A stretch of 6,081 bases of DNA from Gemmatimonadaceae bacterium. GTDB taxonomy: Bacteria > Gemmatimonadota > Gemmatimonadetes > Gemmatimonadales > Gemmatimonadaceae. Within the stretch, counting starts at the first letter, position 1. Each line of letters begins with the position of its first letter. The DNA is taken from contig JADGGM010000209.1 of assembly GCA_019689955.1 (NCBI GenBank), positions 1-6,081 on the forward strand. The letters run 5' to 3'. Of this stretch, positions 1-6,081 are shown in pieces. The notes beneath the pieces are model-generated. The model did not search any database and was not told where the DNA came from. It saw only the letters and a program-made list of their open reading frames with translations. The translations under genes and the position numbers were made by a program.

Positions 1-2
1 GT

Positions 3-48
3 GCAACGCGGCGCGCGCCGCCTACGGCTGGCGCACGCGCCGCGTTGC
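3..48 (-). terminator. Strong hairpin over the last stop codon, candidate operon terminator
   Basis: Positions 3-15 and 36-48 are perfect 13-base inverted arms (minus strand GCAACGCGGCGCG and CGCGCCGCGTTGC). The interior continues with pairs 16-19/30-33 and 20-22/26-28, leaving a 3-nt loop (23-25), a single bulged base at 29 and a 2-nt bulge at 34-35. That makes 20 Watson-Crick pairs in 46 nt. The TAG stop (22-24) of the last gene lies at the tip. Its place at the 3' end of the gene set suits a terminator or an mRNA-protecting structure, but only two bases remain beyond the stem, so a U-tract cannot be assessed. Confidence 0.5.
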
Positions 49-1161
49 GAACATCGGGTCCTCCACCGTGATGACGCCCGAGAATCCCGTCAGCGGACTG
101 TGCCACCGATACGTGCCCGCCACGGGGAAGCGACGCACCCGCAGGTTGGCGAAGCTGAAGTCGGCGCTGGTGGTGTCGCCGAACGCGGCGATGTCGCCTG
201 CGCCGCAGAGCTGCGGGTCGATCGAGCACATCACGGGGTCCTCCTCCACGTTCGCCGGGTCGTCGAAGACGATGTCGATGGGCTTCATGGTGGTGTTGAA
301 GAACGCCACGTACCCGCCCGTGGTGATCGTCAGGCCGGTCGCGCTCAACGCCGGGGTGTGGCTGTCCACCGTCGGATAGTAGAACTGGAACGCCGCGACG
401 AGCGGGAGGTCGACGCTCAGCGTGATCGTGTCGGTCATCGTGACGCCGTACACCGTCGCGCTCGCGATGAGCTTGGCCTGCCCCGGGCGCAACCCACCCT
501 TCGCGAGTCCGTCGAGTCCGTCGATCTCGACGATCGAGCTGTCGGTCGACTGGTAGTCGATCGCGATGCCGGGGATGGGGTTGCCCTCGGCGTCCAGCGC
601 GTTCACCCCGAGGAAGACCGCTGGGAGGCTGCCGTAGAAGTTGAAGCCGAGGATGGTGGCCACGAGCGACGTGGGCCACATCGGGATGTGGGTGGCCTCG
701 GGCGGGATGGCGAGGGAGAACGACGTGAGGACTGGCGGGTGGGATTCCGTCGTCACGTTCACGATCGCGGTGTCGGTGTGCGTGACGCCATCCATCGTCG
801 CCGTGGCGATGACGCGAATGGCATTCCCGGGCTGGAGCGCGTGCAGCACGCCGTCGGTACCGACGACGAGGTGGTCCGGGTCGGTGGACTTGTAGACGAC
901 CGCCGGCGCGCCCGCGATCGGGGTGCCGAGCGCGTTGCGCGGCGTCGCGGTGATGCGCAGCGTGTCGTACTGCGGCACCGTGGAGAGGGTGATCGCGCGC
1001 TGGTCGAGGGTGACGGACCAGAAGATCTTCGCCGGGTCCGACTGGAGCGCGGGCGCCGCCGGATCCTTCGCGCACCCCGCGAGCGCGAGGAGCGCCAACG
1101 CACGCGCGGCATAGGTCACCGCGCGCGACGCGCCGATCGTCATCGGGAAACGGTGGGTCAT
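22..1161 (-). CDS. Lipoprotein with two bacterial Ig-like modules and a C-terminal cupredoxin-like domain
   Basis: This 379-residue protein has no gene name I recognise. It opens with a lipoprotein signal (hydrophobic ALALLALAGC, lipobox LAGC, lipidated C30) and should be anchored in the outer membrane. Residues about 50-137 and 144-250 are two related BIG2-like Ig modules, sharing PI.G, Y.STD, DG, PG.A, IA.AT, GVT.TDT and a final V. Residues about 256-368 resemble a cupredoxin sandwich: GGYVAFFNTT, IDIVFDD, then GTYRWHSPLTGFSGVITVE, but none of the four usual type 1 copper ligands is present. C312 and C319 could form a disulfide. The gene occupies the place after SusD where SusE/F-like accessory binding proteins often lie, so surface ligand binding or complex assembly is a reasonable inference, not shown. 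The ATG at 1161 has a GAGGA 5 nt upstream; the next in-frame ATG at 1143 has a less suitable position. The short tail RRVRQP follows the last strand. Confidence 0.88.
   Translation of the reverse strand: MTHRFPMTIGASRAVTYAARALALLALAGCAKDPAAPALQSDPAKIFWSVTLDQRAITLSTVPQYDTLRITATPRNALGTPIAGAPAVVYKSTDPDHLVVGTDGVLHALQPGNAIRVIATATMDGVTHTDTAIVNVTTESHPPVLTSFSLAIPPEATHIPMWPTSLVATILGFNFYGSLPAVFLGVNALDAEGNPIPGIAIDYQSTDSSIVEIDGLDGLAKGGLRPGQAKLIASATVYGVTMTDTITLSVDLPLVAAFQFYYPTVDSHTPALSATGLTITTGGYVAFFNTTMKPIDIVFDDPANVEEDPVMCSIDPQLCGAGDIAAFGDTTSADFSFANLRVRRFPVAGTYRWHSPLTGFSGVITVEDPMFATRRVRQP
58..396 (-). other. Cupredoxin-like C-terminal domain without copper ligands
   Basis: Residues about 256-368 of the third gene's protein follow the usual cupredoxin layout: a strand with G..V.F.N, a strand ending in a .V.FDD motif, and a final GTY...G..SG.I.V hairpin. 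Against a type 1 copper template, the first His falls at I295, the Cys at S355, the second His at T358 (with one residue missing nearby) and the Met at F360. H354 sits next to the former Cys position. If the fold is right, blue-copper binding is not expected. The fold call is my reading of motifs, not a structural match. Confidence 0.5.
412..1014 (-). repeat. Tandem duplicated Ig-like module inside the third gene
   Basis: Residues about 50-137 (751-1014) and 144-250 (412-732) of the third gene's protein are diverged copies of one module. Aligned landmarks are TPIAG/NPIPG, YKSTD/YQSTD, TDGVL/LDGLA, QPGNA/RPGQA, IATAT/IASAT and GVTHTDT/GVTMTDT. The first copy has a shorter lead-in; the second carries an extra segment around 157-190. 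The likeness is at protein level and follows the BIG2-type Ig pattern. Confidence 0.75.
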
Positions 1162-1166
1162 GATAG

Positions 1167-1171
1167 TCCTC
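1167..1171 (-). promoter_or_regulatory. Shine-Dalgarno site of the third gene, overlapping the SusD stop codon
   Basis: The minus strand reads TGAGGACTATCATG. The GAGGA uses the last two bases of the TGA stop of the SusD gene and sits 5 nt before the ATG at 1161. A ribosome finishing SusD therefore terminates on the next gene's initiation site, which suggests translational coupling. Confidence 0.8.
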
Positions 1172-2606
1172 AGGCCCCGCGGTTGATGCAGCCGGTGTAC
1201 TTGGAGTTGAACGCGCGCTCGGCGGCGGGGACGGGGATCGTCACGTCGCCCGAGTACAACCCCGACGCGCCGGGGTACGGGCCGGTCGGGTAGACCTGCG
1301 CCGGCGTCCGGCCGTACTGGCGGATGAGGCGGCGGAGGTCGCCCTGGCGCTGCCCGGTGAGGTAGAGCCAGAAGGCCCGCTCGCGGAAGAGGAGATCGAC
1401 GCGCGCGTCCGGCGTGCCGGGGTCCGCGAGCGGGGCGAGCCCCGCGACACCGCCGGCTCCCGCGTGCCAGAGCGTGTCGGTCACGGCCGGGTTGGTATCG
1501 CTCGGCTGCGTGTCGAACGTGCCGTCGGTGCGGAGCGCGTTGAGCGTGGTGAGCCAGCTCGCGCTCCCGGCCACGAGCGCGGCCTCGGCTTCGATGAGCC
1601 GCGCCTCGATGCCGCTCGCGAGCACGATGGGGGTCGTGCCGGTCGCGTTGTACTTCGTCGGATGATAGATCGTCTGACCGTACCGGTTCGCGCCGATCGC
1701 GACCGCCGCAACGCGCGGATCGCGGCTCGAGCGATAGTCGAGCCCGTTGATCCCTTCCCGGTCCGTCGTCGTGTACCGCCAGGGGCCCATCCCGGCATCG
1801 GCCGCGGACTGGTTGGCGAAGCTCGCGATCGTGTCGCCGGTGGTGAAGAGCACCTGGTACGCGAAGTCGTCCGGCACGTCGGCCACGGCCAGCGCGGCGT
1901 CGGCGTAACGGCCCAGGGCCAGGAGCGCGCGCCCCTTCCCCACGCGCGCCAGGTTCATCACGCGTGCGCTGTCCGCGGCCAGCGTGAGCGCGGAATCGAA
2001 GAGCGCGACGGCGCGCTCGTACACGTCGGCGGTCGTGGACCCGCTCGCGAGCGTGTAGTCGCCGTCGTAGTCGAGAGTGCTCAGCGGGATGCCGGAGCAG
2101 TAGAGGTCTGCGAGGAGCACGTCGGCGTAGCCCTCGATCGCATCGCTGTGCCCCGCGAGCGCCTGCACGGTGTCGCCGCCGAAGTCGGCGAGGAGTCCCT
2201 TCGCTTCCTGCACCTGCCCGCGCACGGTCTGGAGGTAGAAGTACGCGGGGATCTGCCCATCGCTGCTCGGCAGGCTCGCGTTCGGGTCGGTGAGCTCGGG
2301 GATGGACCGGCTGTCGACGTCCGCGCGGAAGTCCCAGAGGGTGATCGGCTGCCCAACAGCGCCGCTCTGGAGCTCGTCGGTGAGGAGCCCGGAGATCGCG
2401 ACGGTGTTGTTGAACGCCTTCCGGAACGCCACCAGCGAGGCGTGGTACGCGGCGACGGCCCCCGAGGCGTTGTGCAGGAGCGTGGGATCGGCGACGCCGC
2501 TCGGCAGCTTCGCGTCCGACACGACGCGTTCGGGCGAGCAGGCCGCGAGCGCGAGGAGCGCACCGGCCGTCCACGCGCCCGCCCGTCGATTCAAGAAAGT
2601 CCGCAT
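1170..2606 (-). CDS. SusD/RagB family outer-membrane lipoprotein
   Basis: This 478-residue lipoprotein is the expected surface lid and ligand-binding partner of the SusC-type receptor immediately upstream. The N-terminus is a lipoprotein signal (RTFLNRRAG, hydrophobic stretch, lipobox LAAC), placing the lipidated cysteine at C23. SusD-type features run in order: a helical repeat segment near 155-175 (GYADVLLADLYCSG), TPR-like helices at about 190-245, ARLIEAEAAL at 335-344, the family signature LLFRERAFWLYLTGQRQGDL at 405-424 continuing RRLIRQYGR, and the C-terminal IPVPAAERAFN at 457-467. Length is within the usual SusD range. The ATG at 2606 is chosen because GAGGA lies 6 nt upstream and the signal peptide begins there; the open frame extends further upstream but only inside the receptor gene. 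It starts 14 nt after the receptor stop. C170 and C473 are the only cysteines beyond C23. The substrate cannot be read from the sequence. Confidence 0.95.
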   Translation of the reverse strand: MRTFLNRRAGAWTAGALLALAACSPERVVSDAKLPSGVADPTLLHNASGAVAAYHASLVAFRKAFNNTVAISGLLTDELQSGAVGQPITLWDFRADVDSRSIPELTDPNASLPSSDGQIPAYFYLQTVRGQVQEAKGLLADFGGDTVQALAGHSDAIEGYADVLLADLYCSGIPLSTLDYDGDYTLASGSTTADVYERAVALFDSALTLAADSARVMNLARVGKGRALLALGRYADAALAVADVPDDFAYQVLFTTGDTIASFANQSAADAGMGPWRYTTTDREGINGLDYRSSRDPRVAAVAIGANRYGQTIYHPTKYNATGTTPIVLASGIEARLIEAEAALVAGSASWLTTLNALRTDGTFDTQPSDTNPAVTDTLWHAGAGGVAGLAPLADPGTPDARVDLLFRERAFWLYLTGQRQGDLRRLIRQYGRTPAQVYPTGPYPGASGLYSGDVTIPVPAAERAFNSKYTGCINRGA

Positions 2607-2612
2607 GCGTGT

Positions 2613-2617
2613 TCCTC
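2613..2617 (-). promoter_or_regulatory. Shine-Dalgarno site of the SusD-type gene
   Basis: On the minus strand the 14-nt gap between the receptor stop and the SusD start reads GGCGAGGAACACGC. It holds GAGGA with a 6-nt spacer to the ATG at 2606. This fixes the start and supports co-translation from one mRNA. Confidence 0.8.
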
Positions 2618-2620
2618 GCC

Positions 2621-5600
2621 TCAGTAGCTCAGGCTCACGCGCATCTGCCACGTGCGCGGAGTCGGGACGTTGCCGGTGTCGACGATGGGGTTGCCGCTGC
2701 TGCTGCCGTTGACGTTGGGCGTCATGCCGTGGTAGCGCGTCCAGAGCCCGAGGTTGCCGCCCTGCAGGGAGATCGTCATCGCGTCCGCGCCGATTCGCTG
2801 CGCGACGCGGCGTGAGGGGGAGTACGACACGACGAGGCTGAGGAGCCGGACGGTCGACGCCGTCTGGATCAGCCCCCACGGCGTGCGGTCCAGCGCCGCC
2901 AGCGCCGCCTGGGCATCGAGCGACTGCCCCGTCTCGCTCAGCGCCTTGGAGAAGAGCTGCTCGTTGAGCAGCGCGGTGTTCATCTGCGTGAGGCCGTCCT
3001 GATAGTCGAAGGTGGCGTCGATGGTGAGCGCGCGCCGGAAGAAGGCGAGCGAGGTGTGCAGGCTCGACTCGAAGTGCGGCATGTTCTCGCCGATGAAGAT
3101 CGCGGAGTCACCGACCACGACCTCGGAGGGCTGGATGACGCCGTCCTGGTTCTGGTCCGCGTAGCCGAGGATCGGGCGCGCCCACAGCCCCTCGAGCGGG
3201 TAGCCCGGCGCGATCCGGGTGGTCGAGGAGAGGAAGAACGGTTCGATGCCCTGGCCGAGCGCGATCATCTTGTTGTGGTTGCGACTGACCCCGACCCCGA
3301 GGCTCCACTCGAAGGCCTCCGAGCGCACGAGGTTCGCCTCGACGGACGACTCGACGCCGACGTTGCGGATGGTGCCGACGTTGGCGAGGATGTCGCGCGG
3401 CACGTTCCCCTCGTACCCGGCGCCGCCGACGGACGGGGGGACGGGGACGTTGAGGATCGCGTCGAACCGCTTCTTGTAGTAGGCGCTGAACGAGACGGAG
3501 ATGCGGTCGTTCAGCATGTCGGCGTCGAAGCCGCCTTCGTACTCGGTCGAGCGCTCGGGGCGGAGCTTCGTGTTCCCGAGCTTGCTGATCGACGCGACCG
3601 GCACGAGCTGGCCGTCGAGCCACGCGCTCCGGTAGTTGAAGAGGCGGAGGCGGTCCTGCGGGCCGGGCCACGTGCCGGCGCGCCCGTATGCGGTGCGGAG
3701 CCGGAACGTGTTGAACACCGACTTGAAGGGGAACCAGGACTCGTCGGAGATGAGGTACGAGAGGCCGAGCTTGGGGAAGGCGGGGAGCTTGACGTGCGAG
3801 CCGAAGGTGCTCCCGCCATCGAGGCGGAGCCCGGTGGAGAGCCAGAGGCGCTTGTGGCTGATCCGCGGCTCGATGTACCAGCCGAAGCTCGTGATGTCGG
3901 ACGATGACTGACCGACCGAGCGGAGGTTGCCGATCGAGCCGATGGTGGACGTTCCCGGCGCGAGCCCCTGCCCGGAGGCCGAGAAGTCGTTGAGGCTCGT
4001 GCTCACGTAGTTGACGCCGATGCCGGTCTCCAGCCGGAACCCGCGTGGCAGATCCTTGGTGGCGGTCGCGCGGAGGTTCACGGTGCGCACGAGCGACTGC
4101 CCGCGGCCGATGGAGAGCGATCCGGTCGTGTCCCCCTGTGAGGCGGGCACGACGCCGAAGGGGACGAGCACCTGGTCGTCGCGGTTGATGACCTGGAGCC
4201 CCGCGTCGGCGGACCCCTGGAGCCACGAGAGCGGGCGCCAGGTGACGTTCAGGCTGTTCTGGAACGTGGTGGCGACGTCCTTCGCCTGCGTGTAGAACGA
4301 CTTCGCCAGGTCGGTGGTCGTGCTGAAGAAGGGGCGGCCGGTGCCGTCGCTTGCGACGCTGCCGACGTAGTACTGATTGGTCGCCGGATCGTAGTACGTC
4401 GCCATGATGTCCTTGATCCGGAACTCGAGGTCCGAGCGCTGCTGGGTGCCGCGCTCGATTATGGACGTGAGCGAGACGTTGGCGCTCTTCCCGAGCTCGG
4501 AGGCGAGGCGGCTCGTGGCGCCCCAGCGCGTGTAGCGCTCGGGGCGACGCATCCAGCTCGGCGGCGCCAGCCCTCCGTGCGCGGCGGAGTACTGCGCGGC
4601 GACGGCGTCGGGGAGCTTGACGTACCCGGTCTCGTCGGACGCGTTCCCGGTCACGTTGTACGTGAGGTTGCCGACGCCGCCCATGACGCCGAGCGAGCCC
4701 GCGAGGCGCTGGCCCTGGTCGACCACCGTGTAGTGCGGGTCGTTGAGCAGTTGGAAGGGGACGATGCTGTCGACCGTGCACGTCGCGTCGCGCACCCCGC
4801 AGTAGCGCGGCGTGTTGTCGCCGTACCCTTTCCCCCAGCGGAAGTAGCCGGTGGGGTACGTGGTGGGGATGTTCGTGATGCCGCGGTCGACGCTCGCGGT
4901 CCAGCGCGGCGGTCCGGCTTTCCCTTTCTTCGTCGTGATGACGATGACGCCGTTGGCGGCGTCCTGTCCGTAGAGCGTCGCGGCCGAGGGGCCCTTCACG
5001 ACCTCGATCGACTCGATGCTGTTCGGGTCGATCTGGTCGAGCGCGGAGGGCGCGGCCCACGAGGTGCTCGTGAGGTTCCTGGCACGGTTGGACGAGAGGT
5101 CGGAGTACACGCGCACGCCGTCGACGACGATGATCGGGTCGTTGCTCAGGTACACGCTGCTCGCGCCGCGCAGGCGGATGCGCGCGGGGTCGCCGGGGAC
5201 GCCGGAGGTGGGGAGCACGACGAGCCCCGGGACGCGCGAGGCCAGGAGGTCGGTGACGCTCCGGATGGGCTGCGTGCGGGTGATCGAGTCGCCGTTGAGG
5301 TGCGTGATGTCGTTGCCGAGCTCCATGCGCCGCACGGGCCCGGTGGCGGTGACGATCACGTCCTCCAGCTTGGTGGTGCTCATGGAGAGCGCGAAGTCCA
5401 TGCGCGTGCTGGGGGCGGTGACGATGACCGGCCGGTCGATGGGGACGTAGCCGATGAGGCGCGCGCGGAGGGTGTGCGGGCCGAGGGGGACGTTGGGGAT
5501 GCGGTAGTAGCCGCTGTCGTCGGCCGCCGCGCCGAGGGTGGTACCGGCGATGGAGACGATGGCGCCCGGGAGGGGGCGCCCGGAGACCAGTTCCTGCACG

Positions 5601-6052
5601 CGCCCGGTGACCGAGGCGGTGGGGGGCGTGGTGTCCGCGGGCGCGGCGCGGCCGCGCTCGAGGATGACGGCGCCGCTCGGCGTCACGGTGGCGACGACGC
5701 CGGTCCCGCGCAGGACGGTGGCCAGCGCCTCGCGCGCGGTCATCGCGCGGCCGGAGATCGAGACGATCTTGTCGAGCGGGACGAGGCGCGCGGTGTAGCT
5801 CAGGCCGAGGTGGGCCTGGCGATTGATCGCCTCGAGCGCCGTCTCGAGGCGGACGTCGCGCAGGTCGAGCGAGACGCGCCGCTCGAGCGGCGGCGTGGCC
5901 TGCGCGGCCGATCCCACGGGCGCTTCGCGAGCCGGTGCGGGGGGCGCGGGCGTTGCGGCCGTCTGCGCCGGCAGGGGCGCGGCGGACCACAACAGCAGCC
6001 CAACCATGCCGACGGAGCTCCATGCCACACGCGCGTGCGGAGTCTTCATCAT
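2621..6052 (-). CDS. SusC/RagA family TonB-linked outer-membrane receptor with N-terminal STN domain
   Basis: This 1143-residue outer-membrane channel should import a substrate captured by its SusD partner, powered by TonB-ExbBD. Residues 1-30 look like a Sec signal peptide (MMKTPHAR, then GMVGLLLWSAAPLPAQ), followed by an Ala/Pro-rich linker to about 57. An STN domain spans about 58-133, a CarboxypepD_reg-like beta-sandwich about 146-225 (SVTGRV..., DDSGYYRIPNVPLG), and a TonB-box-like segment 229-238 (LEDVIVTATG). The plug, about 244-377, carries SusC hallmarks: SVTDLLASRVPGL, RIRLRGASS, DPIIVVDGVRV, SIESIEVVKGPSAATLYG and GVIVITTKKG. The barrel fills the rest and ends in the aromatic strand WQMRVSLSY. 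An EF-hand-like loop lies at 966-977. The only cysteines are C418 and C425, a possible loop disulfide. The start is uncertain: ATG codons at 6052 and 6049 both lack a Shine-Dalgarno site and the frame stays open to the window edge. Family assignment is firm; the substrate is unknown. Confidence 0.96.
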   Translation of the reverse strand: MMKTPHARVAWSSVGMVGLLLWSAAPLPAQTAATPAPPAPAREAPVGSAAQATPPLERRVSLDLRDVRLETALEAINRQAHLGLSYTARLVPLDKIVSISGRAMTAREALATVLRGTGVVATVTPSGAVILERGRAAPADTTPPTASVTGRVQELVSGRPLPGAIVSIAGTTLGAAADDSGYYRIPNVPLGPHTLRARLIGYVPIDRPVIVTAPSTRMDFALSMSTTKLEDVIVTATGPVRRMELGNDITHLNGDSITRTQPIRSVTDLLASRVPGLVVLPTSGVPGDPARIRLRGASSVYLSNDPIIVVDGVRVYSDLSSNRARNLTSTSWAAPSALDQIDPNSIESIEVVKGPSAATLYGQDAANGVIVITTKKGKAGPPRWTASVDRGITNIPTTYPTGYFRWGKGYGDNTPRYCGVRDATCTVDSIVPFQLLNDPHYTVVDQGQRLAGSLGVMGGVGNLTYNVTGNASDETGYVKLPDAVAAQYSAAHGGLAPPSWMRRPERYTRWGATSRLASELGKSANVSLTSIIERGTQQRSDLEFRIKDIMATYYDPATNQYYVGSVASDGTGRPFFSTTTDLAKSFYTQAKDVATTFQNSLNVTWRPLSWLQGSADAGLQVINRDDQVLVPFGVVPASQGDTTGSLSIGRGQSLVRTVNLRATATKDLPRGFRLETGIGVNYVSTSLNDFSASGQGLAPGTSTIGSIGNLRSVGQSSSDITSFGWYIEPRISHKRLWLSTGLRLDGGSTFGSHVKLPAFPKLGLSYLISDESWFPFKSVFNTFRLRTAYGRAGTWPGPQDRLRLFNYRSAWLDGQLVPVASISKLGNTKLRPERSTEYEGGFDADMLNDRISVSFSAYYKKRFDAILNVPVPPSVGGAGYEGNVPRDILANVGTIRNVGVESSVEANLVRSEAFEWSLGVGVSRNHNKMIALGQGIEPFFLSSTTRIAPGYPLEGLWARPILGYADQNQDGVIQPSEVVVGDSAIFIGENMPHFESSLHTSLAFFRRALTIDATFDYQDGLTQMNTALLNEQLFSKALSETGQSLDAQAALAALDRTPWGLIQTASTVRLLSLVVSYSPSRRVAQRIGADAMTISLQGGNLGLWTRYHGMTPNVNGSSSGNPIVDTGNVPTPRTWQMRVSLSY

Positions 6053-6081
6053 GGACGGGGTCTGGGTGAGGAGGGACGGCT
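6053..6081 (-). other. Partial leader upstream of the receptor gene
   Basis: These 29 bases are pyrimidine-rich on the minus strand (CCCTCCTCACCCAGACCCC in the middle). They contain no AGGAG-like site before the receptor ATG, no recognisable -10 or -35 box and no in-frame stop. The true start or promoter may therefore lie outside the window. Confidence 0.4.

Noticed and set aside
1..1293. Long plus-strand open frame of 430 codons at the left edge
   Set aside because: It lies antisense to the accessory lipoprotein, is extremely rich in Arg, Val, Glu and Asp with no domain motif, and is the usual by-product of high GC opposite a real gene.
1162..2574. N-terminal extension of the third gene to a start at 2574
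   Set aside because: The extension runs inside the SusD gene in a shadow frame with Arg-rich sequence; the lipoprotein signal and Shine-Dalgarno site place the start at 1161.
1464..2627. Plus-strand open frame of 387 codons
   Set aside because: It is antisense to the SusD gene, has low-complexity Arg/Val/Glu composition and shows no recognisable fold or ribosome site.
2887..2910. Short tandem AGCGCCGCC-like repeat
   Set aside because: It encodes the Ala-Leu rich AALAAL stretch of the receptor and is explained by codon bias.
3056..3907. Plus-strand open frame of 283 codons
   Set aside because: It is antisense to the receptor barrel and has the same biased composition; the minus strand has clear family motifs here.
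5646..5660. GC-only palindrome near the STN domain codons
   Set aside because: It is short, lies within coding sequence and is expected by chance at this GC content.
6005..6007. Internal ATG (M16) as the receptor start
   Set aside because: A GGAG lies about 10 nt upstream, but starting there would remove the positively charged n-region of the signal peptide.
3108..6023. Minus-strand open frame of 971 codons in another frame of the receptor gene
   Set aside because: It consists almost wholly of Arg, Ala, Pro and His and overlaps the well-supported receptor frame.

Overview
The window is GC-rich throughout and is filled by one minus-strand gene set, read from the right edge to the left: a SusC/RagA-type TonB-linked outer-membrane receptor (6052 to 2621), a SusD/RagB-type lipoprotein (2606 to 1170) and a third, less standard lipoprotein (1161 to 22). 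SusC/SusD pairs are typical of Bacteroidota, which are mostly low-GC. A high-GC SusC/SusD pair, with this style of receptor (Ala/Pro-rich N-terminus, STN domain, 'GYADQNQDG' barrel motif), points to Gemmatimonadota or a similar high-GC relative. That assignment is inference from composition and family style, not from a database match.

Layout: 6053-6081 is a short upstream leader with no recognisable ribosome-binding site and no visible promoter. The receptor has a signal peptide, STN domain, CarboxypepD_reg-like domain, TonB-box-like segment, plug and a long beta-barrel. The SusD gene follows after 14 nt and has a clean GAGGA Shine-Dalgarno site. The third gene follows after 8 nt, and its GAGGA site overlaps the SusD stop codon. 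A 46-nt hairpin with 20 Watson-Crick pairs sits over the stop codon of the last gene and may end the transcript. There is no gap of 300 bases without a gene.

Working together: the SusC homologue should form the TonB-driven channel, and the SusD homologue should be the surface-facing lid that captures ligand. The third lipoprotein is where SusE/F-like accessory binding proteins often sit, but it is built differently: two tandem bacterial Ig-like modules followed by what looks like a cupredoxin-type beta-sandwich lacking all four copper ligands. No hydrolase, peptidase, sigma factor or anti-sigma factor lies in the window, so the imported substrate cannot be assigned. The STN domain suggests a sigma/anti-sigma signalling pair could be encoded just outside it.

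The most unusual items are the Ig-Ig-degenerate-cupredoxin lipoprotein and the terminal hairpin. The numerous long open frames on the plus strand and in the other minus frames are high-GC shadows.
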